A stretch of DNA of 64,000 bases from Sphingobium sp. 66-54 (GCA_001899715.1 MKWI01000014.1:1-64000), one strand, 5' to 3'; positions 1 through 8,983 are shown, numbered from the stretch's first letter. The notes: generated by a model not told the origin, from the letters alone. Made by a program: numbers and translations.

Positions 1-72
1 GATCTGGTCCGATACCTTGTCAGGATGCCCCTCCGATACCGACTCCGATGTGAATATATAACTGCTGCGCAT
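1..72 (-). CDS. metK: S-adenosylmethionine synthetase, N-terminus (runs off left edge)
   Basis: This is the start of MetK, which makes S-adenosylmethionine from methionine and ATP in the cytoplasm. Only 24 codons lie inside the window. Reading leftwards from the ATG at 72, the peptide begins MRSSYIFTSESVSEGHPDKV, and the SEGHPDK stretch (residues 13-19) is the N-terminal signature of the family, with the His that contacts the ATP phosphates. It lies 73 bases downstream of lnt on the same strand, so the two may be co-transcribed. I saw no convincing SAM-sensing riboswitch in the short leader; an AG-rich stretch about 12 bases before the ATG is the only ribosome-binding candidate. Identification is firm although the gene is cut. 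Confidence 0.93.
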   Translation of the reverse strand, partial: MRSSYIFTSESVSEGHPDKVSDQI

Positions 73-145
73 GGCGGGCACTGACCTTTCTTCTAGCGAC
101 TCTGCCTGTTCGCGATTGATATAAAGAAACGTTTATGTCGCTGCC

Positions 146-1711
146 TTAACCAGTGCGCCGGCCGATGGCAACGCCGCCCGCCAAAAGCGCAACCGCAAGC
201 ACGAGCGGGATGATATTGCCGGCGCGGGCGAACGGCGTCGGCGCCCTCGCAGCGGGCAACTGCCCGCTGAACGCGCCCGCCTGATGATGCCCGATGCGCG
301 CCAGCACCTGCCCGCGCGCATCCACCAGCGCGGAAATGCCGGTGGGGGTCGAGCGGATGATCGGCAGCCCCTCCTCGATGGCACGCAACCGCGCCTGCGC
401 GAGATGCTGGGGCGGCCCCCAACTGCCGAACCAGGCGTCGTTGGACGGGTTGAACAGGAAATCCGGCCGATGGCCCCGGTCCACCACCTCGCCGGAGAAA
501 ACGATCTCGTAGCAGATCTGCACCGCCATGTTGAGCGGCCCACGCCCGGCCGCGGCAGGGAGCGGCAGCGTCTGCGGCCCCGGTCCCGGCCAGAAATCGA
601 CATCGCCCGGCACCAGCCGCGAGAGGCCGATGGCACTGAGCAGCCCGCGCATCGGCAGATATTCGCCATAAGGCACGAGATGCGCCTTGTCGTAGCGGCC
701 AAGCAGATCGCCTCGCGCGTCCAGCACCCACAGGCTATTGTTGGCGCCCTCCAGTCGCCGCGCGTCGATGGCCGTGGCGCTGGTCGCGAAATGATATTTG
801 TCGCCGCCCAGCATCAGCAGGTCGTCGGGGCCGAGCAGCGCGGCGATCCGCCGGCGCCAGGCCGGTTCCATATCGAGTACGGCAGGCACCGCCGCCTCCG
901 GCCAGAAGATGAGGCGCGGCTGCGCGCCCGGTGCCCCGGTCAGCGCGGCGAGGCGGCGGAAGTTCAGCTCCTCGAGCTGCGGATCATATTTCTCATTCTG
1001 GTTGATGTTGGGCTGGACCACGCGGATCTGCGCACCCTCTCCCAAGATACGACCACCGGAGAACAGGCCGATCAGCCCGACGACCGCCAGCCCACCAAGC
1101 ACCGCGCCCGCCTGCCGCCATTGGCGATGCGCCAGCCACCACAGCGCCCCCGCCGCCAGTACCGCTAGCAGGCCGAGGCCGTATGTGCCGATGACCGCCG
1201 CGAGCTGGTCCACGCCGGTGCCGAGCCAGATCACCCCCAGTGGGTTCCAGGCGAAGCCGGTGAACAGCGCCGCGCGCAGAGTTTCGGTGAGCAGCCATGC
1301 GCAGGCGAAGAACAGGGCGAACAGGCGCGGCCGCCCATGCCCCAGCGTCCAGCCGATCACCGCCGCCATCGCCGGATAGACCGCCAGATAGAGCGAGAGC
1401 AGAACGACCGCTGCATAGCCTAGCCAGTGCGGCATCGCGTCCTGATAGGTGAAGGCGTGGGCGATCCAGTTCAGCCCCACCGTGAACTGCCCGAGGCCGA
1501 AGGCATAGCCGATCCGCGCGGCGGTCCGCCGGCTCTGCGCCCGCCACAGCAGATGGATGAGCAGCGCCAGCGCGAGCAGCGCCAGCGGCCACAGATGCAG
1601 CGGTTCGAAGCCGGTGGCGGACACAGCCCCACCGGCAAGCGCGATCAGGCCGGGGCGCCGCTCAAGCAGGGCCGCCACGCGCGCCGATGGGTTCATCTGG
1701 ATTTTCGCCAC
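146..1711 (-). CDS. lnt: Apolipoprotein N-acyltransferase
   Basis: Lnt adds the third acyl chain to the N-terminal Cys of lipoproteins at the periplasmic face of the inner membrane. The first ~215 residues are a string of hydrophobic helices; the rest is a carbon-nitrogen hydrolase domain. The triad is visible as Glu272 (FWPEAA), Lys342 (YDKAHLVPYGEYLP) and Cys400 (QICYE), at spacings like those of the E. coli enzyme. I chose the GTG at 1711 because AGGAG sits five bases before it; an ATG five codons further in (1696) is the alternative. With the GTG the protein is 521 residues, a usual length. metK follows on the same strand, and the VOC gene starts divergently 59 bases away. Confidence 0.95.
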   Translation of the reverse strand: MAKIQMNPSARVAALLERRPGLIALAGGAVSATGFEPLHLWPLALLALALLIHLLWRAQSRRTAARIGYAFGLGQFTVGLNWIAHAFTYQDAMPHWLGYAAVVLLSLYLAVYPAMAAVIGWTLGHGRPRLFALFFACAWLLTETLRAALFTGFAWNPLGVIWLGTGVDQLAAVIGTYGLGLLAVLAAGALWWLAHRQWRQAGAVLGGLAVVGLIGLFSGGRILGEGAQIRVVQPNINQNEKYDPQLEELNFRRLAALTGAPGAQPRLIFWPEAAVPAVLDMEPAWRRRIAALLGPDDLLMLGGDKYHFATSATAIDARRLEGANNSLWVLDARGDLLGRYDKAHLVPYGEYLPMRGLLSAIGLSRLVPGDVDFWPGPGPQTLPLPAAAGRGPLNMAVQICYEIVFSGEVVDRGHRPDFLFNPSNDAWFGSWGPPQHLAQARLRAIEEGLPIIRSTPTGISALVDARGQVLARIGHHQAGAFSGQLPAARAPTPFARAGNIIPLVLAVALLAGGVAIGRRTG

Positions 1712-1770
1712 GGCTGCTCCTATCGCCCGCTTCGATGACGGTTGCAATCGCGCGACGGAGCCGCTGACCC

Positions 1771-2187
1771 ATGAGACCCTTCCACATCGCCTTCCCGGTG
1801 CACGATCTCGCCGCCGCACGGGCCTTTTACGGCGGCGTCATGGGCTGCCGCGAAGGGCGCAGCAGCGATCACTGGATCGACTTCGACCTCTACGGCCATC
1901 AGATCGTCGCGCATCTCGACCCGGCCACGGAAGCGCGCAGCCCGGTCAGCAGCAGCGTCGATGGCCATGATGTGCCCGTGCCGCATTTCGGCGTCATCCT
2001 CGACCGGCCGGATTGGGAGGCGCTGGCCGAACGGCTGGAGAACGCCGGTACCGCGTTCGTCATCGCCCCGCACGTCCGCTTCGCCGGACAGATCGGTGAG
2101 CAGGCGACGATGTTCTTCCTCGACCCCAGCGGCAACGCGCTGGAGTTCAAGAGCTTCGCCGACGACGCCATGATCTTCGCGACCTGA
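1771..2187 (+). CDS. VOC (glyoxalase/bleomycin-resistance fold) family protein
   Basis: A 138-residue protein of the vicinal-oxygen-chelate fold. Two beta-alpha-beta-beta-beta modules can be followed: it opens with [18 protein letters not shown], where His5 is a likely metal ligand, and ends with a [15 protein letters not shown] stretch whose Glu is the usual last ligand. Such proteins include glyoxalases, extradiol dioxygenases and resistance proteins, so the fold is clear but the substrate is not. It is transcribed divergently from lnt and converges on the YqaA-like gene with an 8-base gap. It is probably a single-gene unit. It resembles the uncharacterised alphaproteobacterial glyoxalase-like group rather than GloA itself. 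Confidence 0.85.
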   Translation: MRPFHIAFPVHDLAAARAFYGGVMGCREGRSSDHWIDFDLYGHQIVAHLDPATEARSPVSSSVDGHDVPVPHFGVILDRPDWEALAERLENAGTAFVIAPHVRFAGQIGEQATMFFLDPSGNALEFKSFADDAMIFAT

Positions 2188-2194
2188 TCGACGC

Positions 2195-2839
2195 TCAGCG
2201 GGCGCTGATCTGCGCCATGGTGGCACGACTGCACCGGTCGCCATCCGCGCCCGAGCCGCCGGTCAGCGCGCTCGCGAGCAGCACGCCGGCGACGACGAGG
2301 ATAGCGAAAGCGGCCGTAACCCAGCCGAGATAGCGCTCCAGATAGACCTTGATCGGTGCGCCGAATTTCCAGAACAGCGCCCCTACCAGCACGAACTGCA
2401 TTGCGCGCGATACCACGCTCGCCCAGATGAAGGTGAACAGCGAGAGGCCGATGAAGCCGGCGGTGATGGTGATGAGTTTGAAGGGGATCGGCGTAGCGCC
2501 TTTCACCAATATGATCTCCGCGCCGTAGTCACGCAGATAGCATGCCGCCTTGGGAAAACTCTCGGTCAGCCCCAGCACACCGAGCAGCCATGCGCCCCAT
2601 GTCTCGAACAGGAAATGGCCGATCGCATAGCCGAGCAGCCCGCCCGCGACCGACGCCAGCGTACAGATGATTCCATAGCGCAGCGCCTTCTCCGGCCGGG
2701 CAAGACACATTAGCCCGAGCAGCGGGTGCGGCGGAATCGGGAAAAAGCTCGATTCGAGGAAGGAGAAGGCGATCAGCCAATGTTCGGCATGGCGGTGCGC
2801 GGCCTTGGCCAGCGTCCATTCGTAGAGACGGCGTAACAT
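2195..2839 (-). CDS. YqaA/DedA-like VTT-domain membrane protein
   Basis: A 214-residue inner-membrane protein of the YqaA branch of the DedA/VTT superfamily. Features seen are an N-terminal amphipathic stretch followed by FLESSFFPIPPHPLL, the re-entrant-loop motif of this superfamily (E..FFPIP), a glycine-rich second segment (GGLLGYAIG), and the later VKGATPIPFKL motif with its conserved Pro residues. About four hydrophobic spans follow. DedA-type proteins act in lipid scrambling or proton-coupled envelope homeostasis, but YqaA itself is not well characterised. The ATG at 2839 starts the recognisable family N-terminus. ubiA lies upstream on the same strand, 54 bases away, so co-transcription is possible. 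Confidence 0.85.
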   Translation of the reverse strand: MLRRLYEWTLAKAAHRHAEHWLIAFSFLESSFFPIPPHPLLGLMCLARPEKALRYGIICTLASVAGGLLGYAIGHFLFETWGAWLLGVLGLTESFPKAACYLRDYGAEIILVKGATPIPFKLITITAGFIGLSLFTFIWASVVSRAMQFVLVGALFWKFGAPIKVYLERYLGWVTAAFAILVVAGVLLASALTGGSGADGDRCSRATMAQISAR

Positions 2840-2893
2840 CGGCGGCGCTGATAGCCGCTTTACGGGAGCCGTGCCAGCGCGTTCATGCTCTTG

Positions 2894-3814
2894 TCAGATG
2901 CCACCGACGACGAGGCAGGCGGCGAACATCAACAGCCCGGCGAAGCGGTTGGAGCGGAACTTGACGAGCGGGTCCGCGCCATCCTCACGCAGCGTGGCGA
3001 TTTGCCAGAGGAAATGCAGCGCCAACGGGAGCAGGGCGAGCGGCGTAAGCCACAGCGGCTGGACCAGCCAGCAAGCCGCACCCCACAGCACCATCGCGAG
3101 CGCGAAGCACAGCCCGACCCCAGCGCGGACATGCCGCCCCATGGCGAGCGCGCTGGAGCGAATGCCAACCAGCGCATCGTCCTCGCGGTCCTGCAAGGCG
3201 TAGATGGTGTCGTAGCCGATCACCCAGAAGAACGACCCGGCATAGAGCAGGACACCGGCAAAATCGAACCCGCCCGTCATCTCCACCCAAGCGGTCGGCG
3301 CCGACCAGGTGAAAACCAGTCCCAGCCACGCCTGTGGCCACCAGGTGATGCGCTTCATGAACGGATAGGCCGCCACCAGCACCAGACTCGACAGCGCCAC
3401 GAGTTGGGCCTGCCAGCGCAATTGCAGCAGCACGACAAGGCCGACGAGGCAGAGTACGATCAGCCACAGCCACGCCGCGCGCAGCGAGACCACCCCGCTG
3501 GCGATCGGCCGGCTGGCGGTGCGCGCCACCCGCGCATCGAGATCACGGTCGACAATGTCGTTATAAACGCACCCCGCGCCGCGCATCGCAATGGCGCCAA
3601 GCAGGAACCAGAGCAGCATCGGCCAGCGCTCCGGCAGGCCGCCCGCCAGCGCGATCGCCCATGCGCCCGGCCAGTAGAGCAGCCACCAGCCGATCGGCCG
3701 GTCGAAGCGGGCGAGCAGCGCATAGGGCCGCGCCGCACGGGGGAGCAGGCGCAGCAGGCCCCCCACTTCCGTATCGGGCACGACCTGCGCCGCATCCATC
3801 CGCCGTTCCACCAT
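2894..3814 (-). CDS. ubiA: 4-hydroxybenzoate polyprenyltransferase
   Basis: UbiA transfers the polyprenyl tail to 4-hydroxybenzoate, the first membrane step of ubiquinone synthesis. The 306-residue protein has the two Asp-rich motifs that bind the Mg-diphosphate: NDIVDRDLD at residues 85-93 and DTIYALQDREDD at about 202-213, plus eight or nine hydrophobic helices. The N-terminal RFDRPIGWWLLYWP is also typical. I start at the ATG at 3814; a second in-frame ATG five codons later (3799) is possible, and neither has a strong ribosome-binding site. A longer upstream reading exists but lacks family character. The rsmE gene lies divergently 169 bases away. Confidence 0.95.
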   Translation of the reverse strand: MVERRMDAAQVVPDTEVGGLLRLLPRAARPYALLARFDRPIGWWLLYWPGAWAIALAGGLPERWPMLLWFLLGAIAMRGAGCVYNDIVDRDLDARVARTASRPIASGVVSLRAAWLWLIVLCLVGLVVLLQLRWQAQLVALSSLVLVAAYPFMKRITWWPQAWLGLVFTWSAPTAWVEMTGGFDFAGVLLYAGSFFWVIGYDTIYALQDREDDALVGIRSSALAMGRHVRAGVGLCFALAMVLWGAACWLVQPLWLTPLALLPLALHFLWQIATLREDGADPLVKFRSNRFAGLLMFAACLVVGGI

Positions 3815-3983
3815 CGTCCGTCGATCCGTCCCGCTTGTCTCGCTGGCCCCTCTGCCACATAAGCGGCCCCGGAAAACAGGGGCAAGACCATGATCGATCA
3901 ATGCAGGGGCCACAGCGCAACGGCATCGCACCGTCCGGCAGGCTGTTGCGGCCGTGCCCGCTCGGCGGCACCTGCCTGACGCG

Positions 3984-4745
3984 ATGCCCGCCACGCCCGC
4001 CTGGCCGCCCCGTTCCGCGCCGCGTCTCTATGTGGAGGCCGCGCTCGGACCTGATGCTGCCGTGCCGGTGGAGGGCAACGCAGCGCATTATCTGCTCTCC
4101 GTCATGCGCGTGCGCGATGGGGATACGATCCTGCTGTTCGATGGCGTCTCCGGCGAGTGGGTCGCCCGCGCCGAGCAGGTGCGCAAGCGCGACCTCGTGC
4201 TGCGCTGCGAGGCGCAGACCCGACCGCTCGAAACCGTCCCGGATTTCTGGCTGTGCGTAGCGCCGATCAAGAGGGGCCGCATCGACCTTGTCGCGGAGAA
4301 AGCCTGCGAGTTGGGAGTGGCGCGCCTGATACCCGCACGGACCGAGCGTAGTGTGGTCGACAAGGTGAATAGCGAGCGCCTGCGCGCTCATCTGATCGAG
4401 GCGGCCGAGCAATGCGGCCGCACCGCCTTGCCGGACCTCGCCGATCTCACCGCCCTACCCGCGCTGCTTGCCGACTGGCCGGCCGAGCGCACTTTATTCT
4501 TCGCCGACGAGACCGGCGGCCAGTCGATGGACGCCGCCTTCGCCCACCATCCCGGCCCGGCAGCACTGCTCATCGGCCCGGAAGGGGGCTTTACCCCGGC
4601 CGAGCGAGCGCTCATCCTCGCCTGTCCGCAGGCCGTTCCTATCTCGCTAGGCCCGCGTATCCTGCGTGCGGAAACGGCCGCCATCGCCGCCACAGCCTGC
4701 TGGATGGCGCGCAACGGCGACTGGTCGAGTTGCGAAACGAAATGA
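3984..4745 (+). CDS. rsmE: 16S rRNA (uracil-1498-N3)-methyltransferase
   Basis: RsmE methylates U1498 in the decoding region of 16S rRNA using SAM. The 253-residue protein has an N-terminal PUA-like part (RLYVEAAL ... HYLLSVMRVRDGD) and a C-terminal SPOUT knot with the hallmark LLIGPEGGFTPAE and SLGPRILRAETAAIAA motifs that form the trefoil SAM site. A GTG 30 bases upstream extends the frame, but the ATG at 3984 matches the usual family N-terminus and length. gshA follows 64 bases later on the same strand. In alphaproteobacteria ubiA, rsmE and gshA are frequent neighbours, so the arrangement supports the assignment. Confidence 0.95.
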   Translation: MPATPAWPPRSAPRLYVEAALGPDAAVPVEGNAAHYLLSVMRVRDGDTILLFDGVSGEWVARAEQVRKRDLVLRCEAQTRPLETVPDFWLCVAPIKRGRIDLVAEKACELGVARLIPARTERSVVDKVNSERLRAHLIEAAEQCGRTALPDLADLTALPALLADWPAERTLFFADETGGQSMDAAFAHHPGPAALLIGPEGGFTPAERALILACPQAVPISLGPRILRAETAAIAATACWMARNGDWSSCETK

Positions 4746-4809
4746 ATTTGCCTCCACCAATCAAAGGCCCTATGGGCCGCCGGCACCATGTGAGGGGGAC
4801 GGACCGGCT

Positions 4810-6186
4810 ATGAGCACACGCACCCAATCGGCTGGCGAAGACCCGATCATCGACTCGCGCGCCCAACTCGTGAGCCTGTTCGAGGAAGGCGAGAAAGCAG
4901 CCGACCAGTGGCGCATCGGCACCGAGCACGAGAAATTCGTCTATCGCACCGCCGATCATCGCGCACCCTCCTATGACGAGCCCGGCGGCATCCGCGATCT
5001 GCTCGAAGGATTGCGGGAGTTCGGCTGGGAACCCGTCGAAGAAGGCGGCCACATGATCGCGCTCGGTGGCGCGGACGGCACCATCAGCCTGGAACCGGCC
5101 GGTCAGCTCGAACTCTCCGGCGCACCGCTCGACAATCTGCACGAGACCTGCGCGGAAACCGGCCGGCATCTCAAGCAGGTAAAGGCGGTGGGCGAGACGC
5201 TGGGGCTCGGCTTCCTCGGCCTCGGCATGTGGCCGGACAAGCGCCGCGACGAGCTGCCGATCATGCCCAAGGGCCGCTATGCCATCATGCTGCGCCACAT
5301 GCCGCGCGTCGGCACGATGGGGCTGGACATGATGCTGCGCACCTGCACCATCCAGGTGAACCTCGATTATGCGAGCGAGGCGCGCATGGCGAAGATGTTC
5401 CGCGTCTCTCTCGCCCTCCAACCGCTCGCCACCGCGCTGTTCGCCAACTCGCCGTTCACCGAGGGCAAGCCCAACGGCTATCTCTCCTACCGCAGCCACA
5501 TCTGGTCGGATACCGACCCGGCGCGCACCGGCATGCTGCCCTTCGTGTTCGAGGATGGGTTCGGCTACGAGCGCTACGCCGATTATGCGCTCGACGTGCC
5601 GATGTATTTCGTGTTCCGCGACGGCCAGTATATCGACGCGGCCGGGCAGAGCTTCCGCGATTTCCTAAAGGGCGAGCTACCGGCATTGCCCGGCGAGAAA
5701 CCACGCCTCTCCGATTGGGAGGATCATCTCTCCACCGCCTTCCCTGAAGTGCGGATGAAAAGCTTTCTCGAAATGCGCGGGGCGGATGGCGGCCCGTGGA
5801 ACCGCATCTGCGCACTGCCGGCGCTCTGGGTCGGGCTGCTCTACGACGATGACGCGCTGGATGCCGCCTGGGATCTGGTCAAGGGCTGGTCGATGGATGC
5901 GCGCGAGGCTCTGCGCACCCAGGTGCCGCGCCTCGGGCTCGACGCACCCATCGGCGAGAGCGGTCGAACCCTGCGCGCCATCGCCGGACAGGTGGTGGAT
6001 ATTTCCCGCGCCGGCCTCACGGCGCGCGCGCGCCTCAACAGCATTGGCGAGAGCGAGGCGGGCTTCCTCGCGCCGCTCGACGACGTGCTGGCCAGCGGCA
6101 AGACCCACGCCGAGCGTCTGCTGGAGCGCTACGCGACGGTGTGGAACGGCGACCTTAGCCGTATCTACGCCGAGGAGAGCTTCTAA
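4810..6186 (+). CDS. gshA: Glutamate-cysteine ligase (alphaproteobacterial/plant type)
   Basis: It catalyses ATP-dependent joining of glutamate and cysteine, the first step of glutathione synthesis. The 458-residue length and the opening WRIGTEHEKF and GGQLELSGAP-like (AGQLELSGAP) blocks fit the plant-like GCS2 branch found in alphaproteobacteria rather than the E. coli GshA fold. MLRTCTIQVNLDY and FANSPFTEGKPNGYLSYRS are further family blocks. The start at 4810 is preceded by a G-rich stretch (GAGGGGG). The frame is open further upstream, but that part overlaps rsmE and shows no family character. The last four bases overlap the 3' end of the convergent DUF1345 gene. Confidence 0.93.
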   Translation: MSTRTQSAGEDPIIDSRAQLVSLFEEGEKAADQWRIGTEHEKFVYRTADHRAPSYDEPGGIRDLLEGLREFGWEPVEEGGHMIALGGADGTISLEPAGQLELSGAPLDNLHETCAETGRHLKQVKAVGETLGLGFLGLGMWPDKRRDELPIMPKGRYAIMLRHMPRVGTMGLDMMLRTCTIQVNLDYASEARMAKMFRVSLALQPLATALFANSPFTEGKPNGYLSYRSHIWSDTDPARTGMLPFVFEDGFGYERYADYALDVPMYFVFRDGQYIDAAGQSFRDFLKGELPALPGEKPRLSDWEDHLSTAFPEVRMKSFLEMRGADGGPWNRICALPALWVGLLYDDDALDAAWDLVKGWSMDAREALRTQVPRLGLDAPIGESGRTLRAIAGQVVDISRAGLTARARLNSIGESEAGFLAPLDDVLASGKTHAERLLERYATVWNGDLSRIYAEESF

Positions 6187-6818
6187 CTCCCCAATATATT
6201 GATCGTGAATGCCACAATGCCGAGGTTGAAGATAAACGCCGCCAGGCAGTGGAACAGCGCCACGCGGCGGATCACCGGTTCGGTAATCGCCACGTCGCTG
6301 GTCTGGAAGGTCATGCCGAGCGTGAAAGCGAAATAGGCGAAATCCCAATAATCCGGCTCGTCCCGCTCCGGGATCGTCAGACCGCCCCGATCGCGCCCGC
6401 CCTTGCCTTTACGGTAATAGAGAAAGGCATAGTGGAAGGTGTAGACAAGGTTGGAGAACAGCCATGCGAGGATGAGCGTCGCTACGATCAGCCCGAGGAT
6501 TGCTGGCGAAGGCCCCTGCCCATACCGCAGCTCGCTCGCGATGGCGACGAGCAGCACCAGCGTCACGATACCGGTCAACAGCAGGACGAGCGTGCGGTTG
6601 GCGTCGTTGCGACTGGCATGCTCGCGCATCTGCTCCGCGCCATGGGAAAAGACCGCCGGCATCGTCGCCAGAAAGGCAAGCGCGGCCAGATCGAAGCCAA
6701 TCATCAGGCCGATGATCGGGTCGGTCAGCAGCGCAAATGGAATCACGCTGGCAAAGACCAGCAAGAACAGGCCATAGCGCCAGGGCAGGACGGTCTTGCG
6801 AGGCGTCGTGGAAACCAT
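6183..6818 (-). CDS. DUF1345 integral membrane protein
   Basis: A 211-residue predicted inner-membrane protein of the DUF1345 family, whose function is unknown. Five to six hydrophobic helices can be followed; the conserved central part includes TFHYAFLYYRKG and, after a short charged loop, EPDYWDFAYFAFTLGMTFQTSDV, which is the family signature. I start at the ATG at 6818 (MVSTTPRKT) rather than 33 codons upstream, where the residues look non-coding. The 3' end overlaps the end of gshA by four bases in a convergent arrangement, so the two transcripts must read into each other. A role in ion or lipid handling has not been shown. Confidence 0.88.
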   Translation of the reverse strand: MVSTTPRKTVLPWRYGLFLLVFASVIPFALLTDPIIGLMIGFDLAALAFLATMPAVFSHGAEQMREHASRNDANRTLVLLLTGIVTLVLLVAIASELRYGQGPSPAILGLIVATLILAWLFSNLVYTFHYAFLYYRKGKGGRDRGGLTIPERDEPDYWDFAYFAFTLGMTFQTSDVAITEPVIRRVALFHCLAAFIFNLGIVAFTINILGS

Positions 6819-6969
6819 GCCTGTCCATTTCGCGCTATTACGGAGCGGAAGGCAAGCCCTCGTTACGCCACCTCCCCATGACCCACCAATGGGCGGCACG
6901 CGCCAAATAGGTTGCACAACGCAATGGGGTCTTCATAGTGCGCGCTCCCTTCAATACCGGAGACTTCCC

Positions 6970-8016
6970 ATGCGCTACAACCAGCTCGGCCGCACCGGTC
7001 TCACCGTTTCCGAACTGTGCCTCGGCACCATGACCTTCGGGTCGACCAGTGGGCGCTGGGCCGCCATGGGCCAGCTCGACCAGACGGCGGCGGACGAGTT
7101 GGTCAGGATCGCCTTCGAGGCGGGGATCAATTTCTTCGATACTGCCAACGTCTATTCGGAAGGCTCATCCGAGGAGCGGCTGGGTCAGGCGATCCGCAAC
7201 CTCGGCCTCGGCCGCGAGAATGTCGTCATCGCTACCAAGGTCCTCGGCGTGATGGGCAAGGGTGTCAATTCGCGCGGTCTCTCCCGCGTGCATATCATGG
7301 ACCAGGTGAAGGCCAGCCTGAAGCGCCTGCAAACCGATCATATCGACCTCTATCAGTGCCACGGCTGGGACCCGGTGACGCCGGTGGAGGAGATCGTCCG
7401 CGCGCTCGACGACCTCGTGAGGCAAGGCCATGTCCGCTATGTCGGTGTCTCCAACTGGGCGGCATGGCAGATCATGAAGGCGCTGGGCGTCGCCGCCGCG
7501 CAGCATCTCGCGCGTTTCGAGAGCCTACAGGCTTATTATTCCATCGCCGGACGGGACCTGGAACGTGAACTGGTGCCGATGATGCGTTCGGAAGGCGTCG
7601 GCTTGCTGGTCTGGAGCCCGCTCGCCGGCGGTTTCCTCTCCGGCAAGTTCAGTCGTGACGGCGGCGGCGAAGGGCGGCGCACCAGTTTCGAGTTCCCGCC
7701 GATCGACAAGGACCGGACATTCGACATTATCGACGTGATGCGACCGATCGCGCAGGCGCACGACGCCTCCGTCGCGCAGATCGCCATCGCATGGCTACTC
7801 CACCAGCAGGTCGTGACCAGCGTTATCGTCGGCGCGCGGCGGGCCGACCAGCTCATCGACAATATCGGCGCCAGCGATATCGAGCTGACCGACGCGGAGC
7901 TGGCGACACTGGACGAGGCGAGCAAATTGGCGCCGGAATATCCCGGCTGGATGCTGGCGCTACAGGGCGGCTACCGCGCAGTCGAAGGCGCCAAGCCGAG
8001 CCGCTGGACCGACTGA
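6970..8016 (+). CDS. Aldo/keto reductase
   Basis: A 348-residue NADPH-dependent oxidoreductase of the aldo/keto reductase superfamily (AKR9/YajO/Tas-like). The catalytic tetrad can be seen: Asp and Tyr in FFDTANVYSEG, Lys in IATKVLG and His in YQCHGWD. The C-terminal VIVGARRADQL block binds the NADPH 2'-phosphate. The ATG at 6970 follows a GGAG at seven bases. Such enzymes reduce aldehydes or sugar-derived carbonyls; the substrate cannot be read from sequence. It stands alone between the DUF1345 gene (divergent) and the ArsR/SRPBCC pair (convergent). Confidence 0.93.
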   Translation: MRYNQLGRTGLTVSELCLGTMTFGSTSGRWAAMGQLDQTAADELVRIAFEAGINFFDTANVYSEGSSEERLGQAIRNLGLGRENVVIATKVLGVMGKGVNSRGLSRVHIMDQVKASLKRLQTDHIDLYQCHGWDPVTPVEEIVRALDDLVRQGHVRYVGVSNWAAWQIMKALGVAAAQHLARFESLQAYYSIAGRDLERELVPMMRSEGVGLLVWSPLAGGFLSGKFSRDGGGEGRRTSFEFPPIDKDRTFDIIDVMRPIAQAHDASVAQIAIAWLLHQQVVTSVIVGARRADQLIDNIGASDIELTDAELATLDEASKLAPEYPGWMLALQGGYRAVEGAKPSRWTD

Positions 8017-8046
8017 ACGGGCGCGCGTGCAGGCCAATCCAGCCGG

Positions 8047-8376
8047 TCAATCCTGCCTTTCCAGCGTCGCCTTGAGGCGCCTCAGCTTCGCGACGGCCAA
8101 GGCCGCATGCGGACCGATCCAGCGCTCATGAATCTCGTGGATCGGCAGGGGGTTGAGATGGTTCCAGCGTTCGCGCCCCCGGCGCACCACCGTCACCAGA
8201 TCCGCCTGCTCCAACACCTTGAGATGCTGCATCACCGTGCAGCGATCCAGCTCCGGAAAATGCGCGCAGAGCGCTCCGGTGGTGAGCGGCTGGTCGCGCA
8301 GATCATCGAGAATCTGCCGCCGCACCGACGAAGACAGAGCCTTGAACACCCGATCATGGACATCGCGGATTGACAT
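8047..8376 (-). CDS. ArsR-family winged-helix repressor
   Basis: A 109-residue ArsR/SmtB-type regulator. The winged helix-turn-helix is plain (RRQILDDL, then TTGALCAHFPELDRCTVMQHLKVLEQADLV). Only two Cys are present, in different helices, and the classic metal-binding ELCVCDL box is missing. It therefore belongs to the non-metal group that is typically paired with an SRPBCC/AHSA1 gene, as here: the SRPBCC gene starts divergently 49 bases away. A perfect 20-base palindrome overlaps its start codon, strongly suggesting autorepression together with control of the partner. Confidence 0.92.
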   Translation of the reverse strand: MSIRDVHDRVFKALSSSVRRQILDDLRDQPLTTGALCAHFPELDRCTVMQHLKVLEQADLVTVVRRGRERWNHLNPLPIHEIHERWIGPHAALAVAKLRRLKATLERQD

Positions 8377-8394
8377 GTTATAAATTTATAACAT
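8375..8394. promoter_or_regulatory. Perfect 20-bp palindrome, probable ArsR operator
   Basis: The sequence ATGTTATAAATTTATAACAT is its own reverse complement over all 20 bases. Its left end includes two bases of the ArsR start codon and its right end lies 31 bases before the SRPBCC start. ArsR-type dimers bind AT-rich imperfect palindromes of this length. Inference: one operator represses both divergent genes. Confidence 0.8.
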
Positions 8395-8425
8395 AATTAA
8401 TCACGACTCAAGAGGGAGAGAACCG

Positions 8426-8902
8426 ATGGATCTCAAATTCCAGGTGGCGATCCGCATTGCCCGACCGGTTCACGCGGTATTCGAGGCCGTCGCCGATCCC
8501 GACCAACTCTCGCACTATTTCACCACCGGCGGCGCCAAAGGCCGGCTGGAGACGGGTGCGACCGTGATGTGGGATTTCCACGACTTCCCCGGCGCTTTTC
8601 CCGTCGAGGTGGTGGAAGTGGTGCCGGATCGCCGCATCGTGCTCCGCTGGGAAGCCAATGAGGGGCTACCCGCAGAGGGAGAAGCAACCGGCCCAGCCGG
8701 CTATCAGACCGAGGTGCGCATGACCTTCGAGTCCCTTGAGGACGGCCGCACCCTGGTCTCGATCGCCGAACAGGGGTGGCGTGAGACGGCGCAGGGCCTC
8801 GCCGGCTCCTATGGCAACTGCATGGGCTGGACGCAGATGCTCTGCGCCCTCAAGGCTTGGCTGGAACATGGCATCAATCTGCGCGAGGGTGCCTTCAAAT
8901 AG
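8426..8902 (+). CDS. SRPBCC/AHSA1-domain protein
   Basis: A 158-residue START-like hydrophobic-pocket protein of the SRPBCC superfamily, AHSA1 branch (activator of Hsp90 ATPase C-terminal-like). It has the opening pattern RIARPVHAVFEAVADPDQLSHYF and the C-terminal helix YGNCMGWTQMLCALKAWLEHG that closes the pocket. A GAGGGAGAG precedes the ATG at 8426. Bacterial members are small-ligand binding proteins or cyclase-like proteins and are nearly always paired with an ArsR gene. That pairing is seen here, with a shared operator. The ligand is unknown. Confidence 0.9.
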   Translation: MDLKFQVAIRIARPVHAVFEAVADPDQLSHYFTTGGAKGRLETGATVMWDFHDFPGAFPVEVVEVVPDRRIVLRWEANEGLPAEGEATGPAGYQTEVRMTFESLEDGRTLVSIAEQGWRETAQGLAGSYGNCMGWTQMLCALKAWLEHGINLREGAFK

Positions 8903-8983
8903 GCGCTCGGAACGCTGGAACGCCTTGCTCGCTCCCGCGTTCTTACTCCACTCACGCGCGCGCTGCGCGGAAAGGAGTGAAGA

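Noticed and set aside
73..145. A SAM-responsive riboswitch in front of metK
   Set aside because: The 73-base leader shows no conserved SAM-II or SAM/SAH core or pseudoknot that I could recognise.
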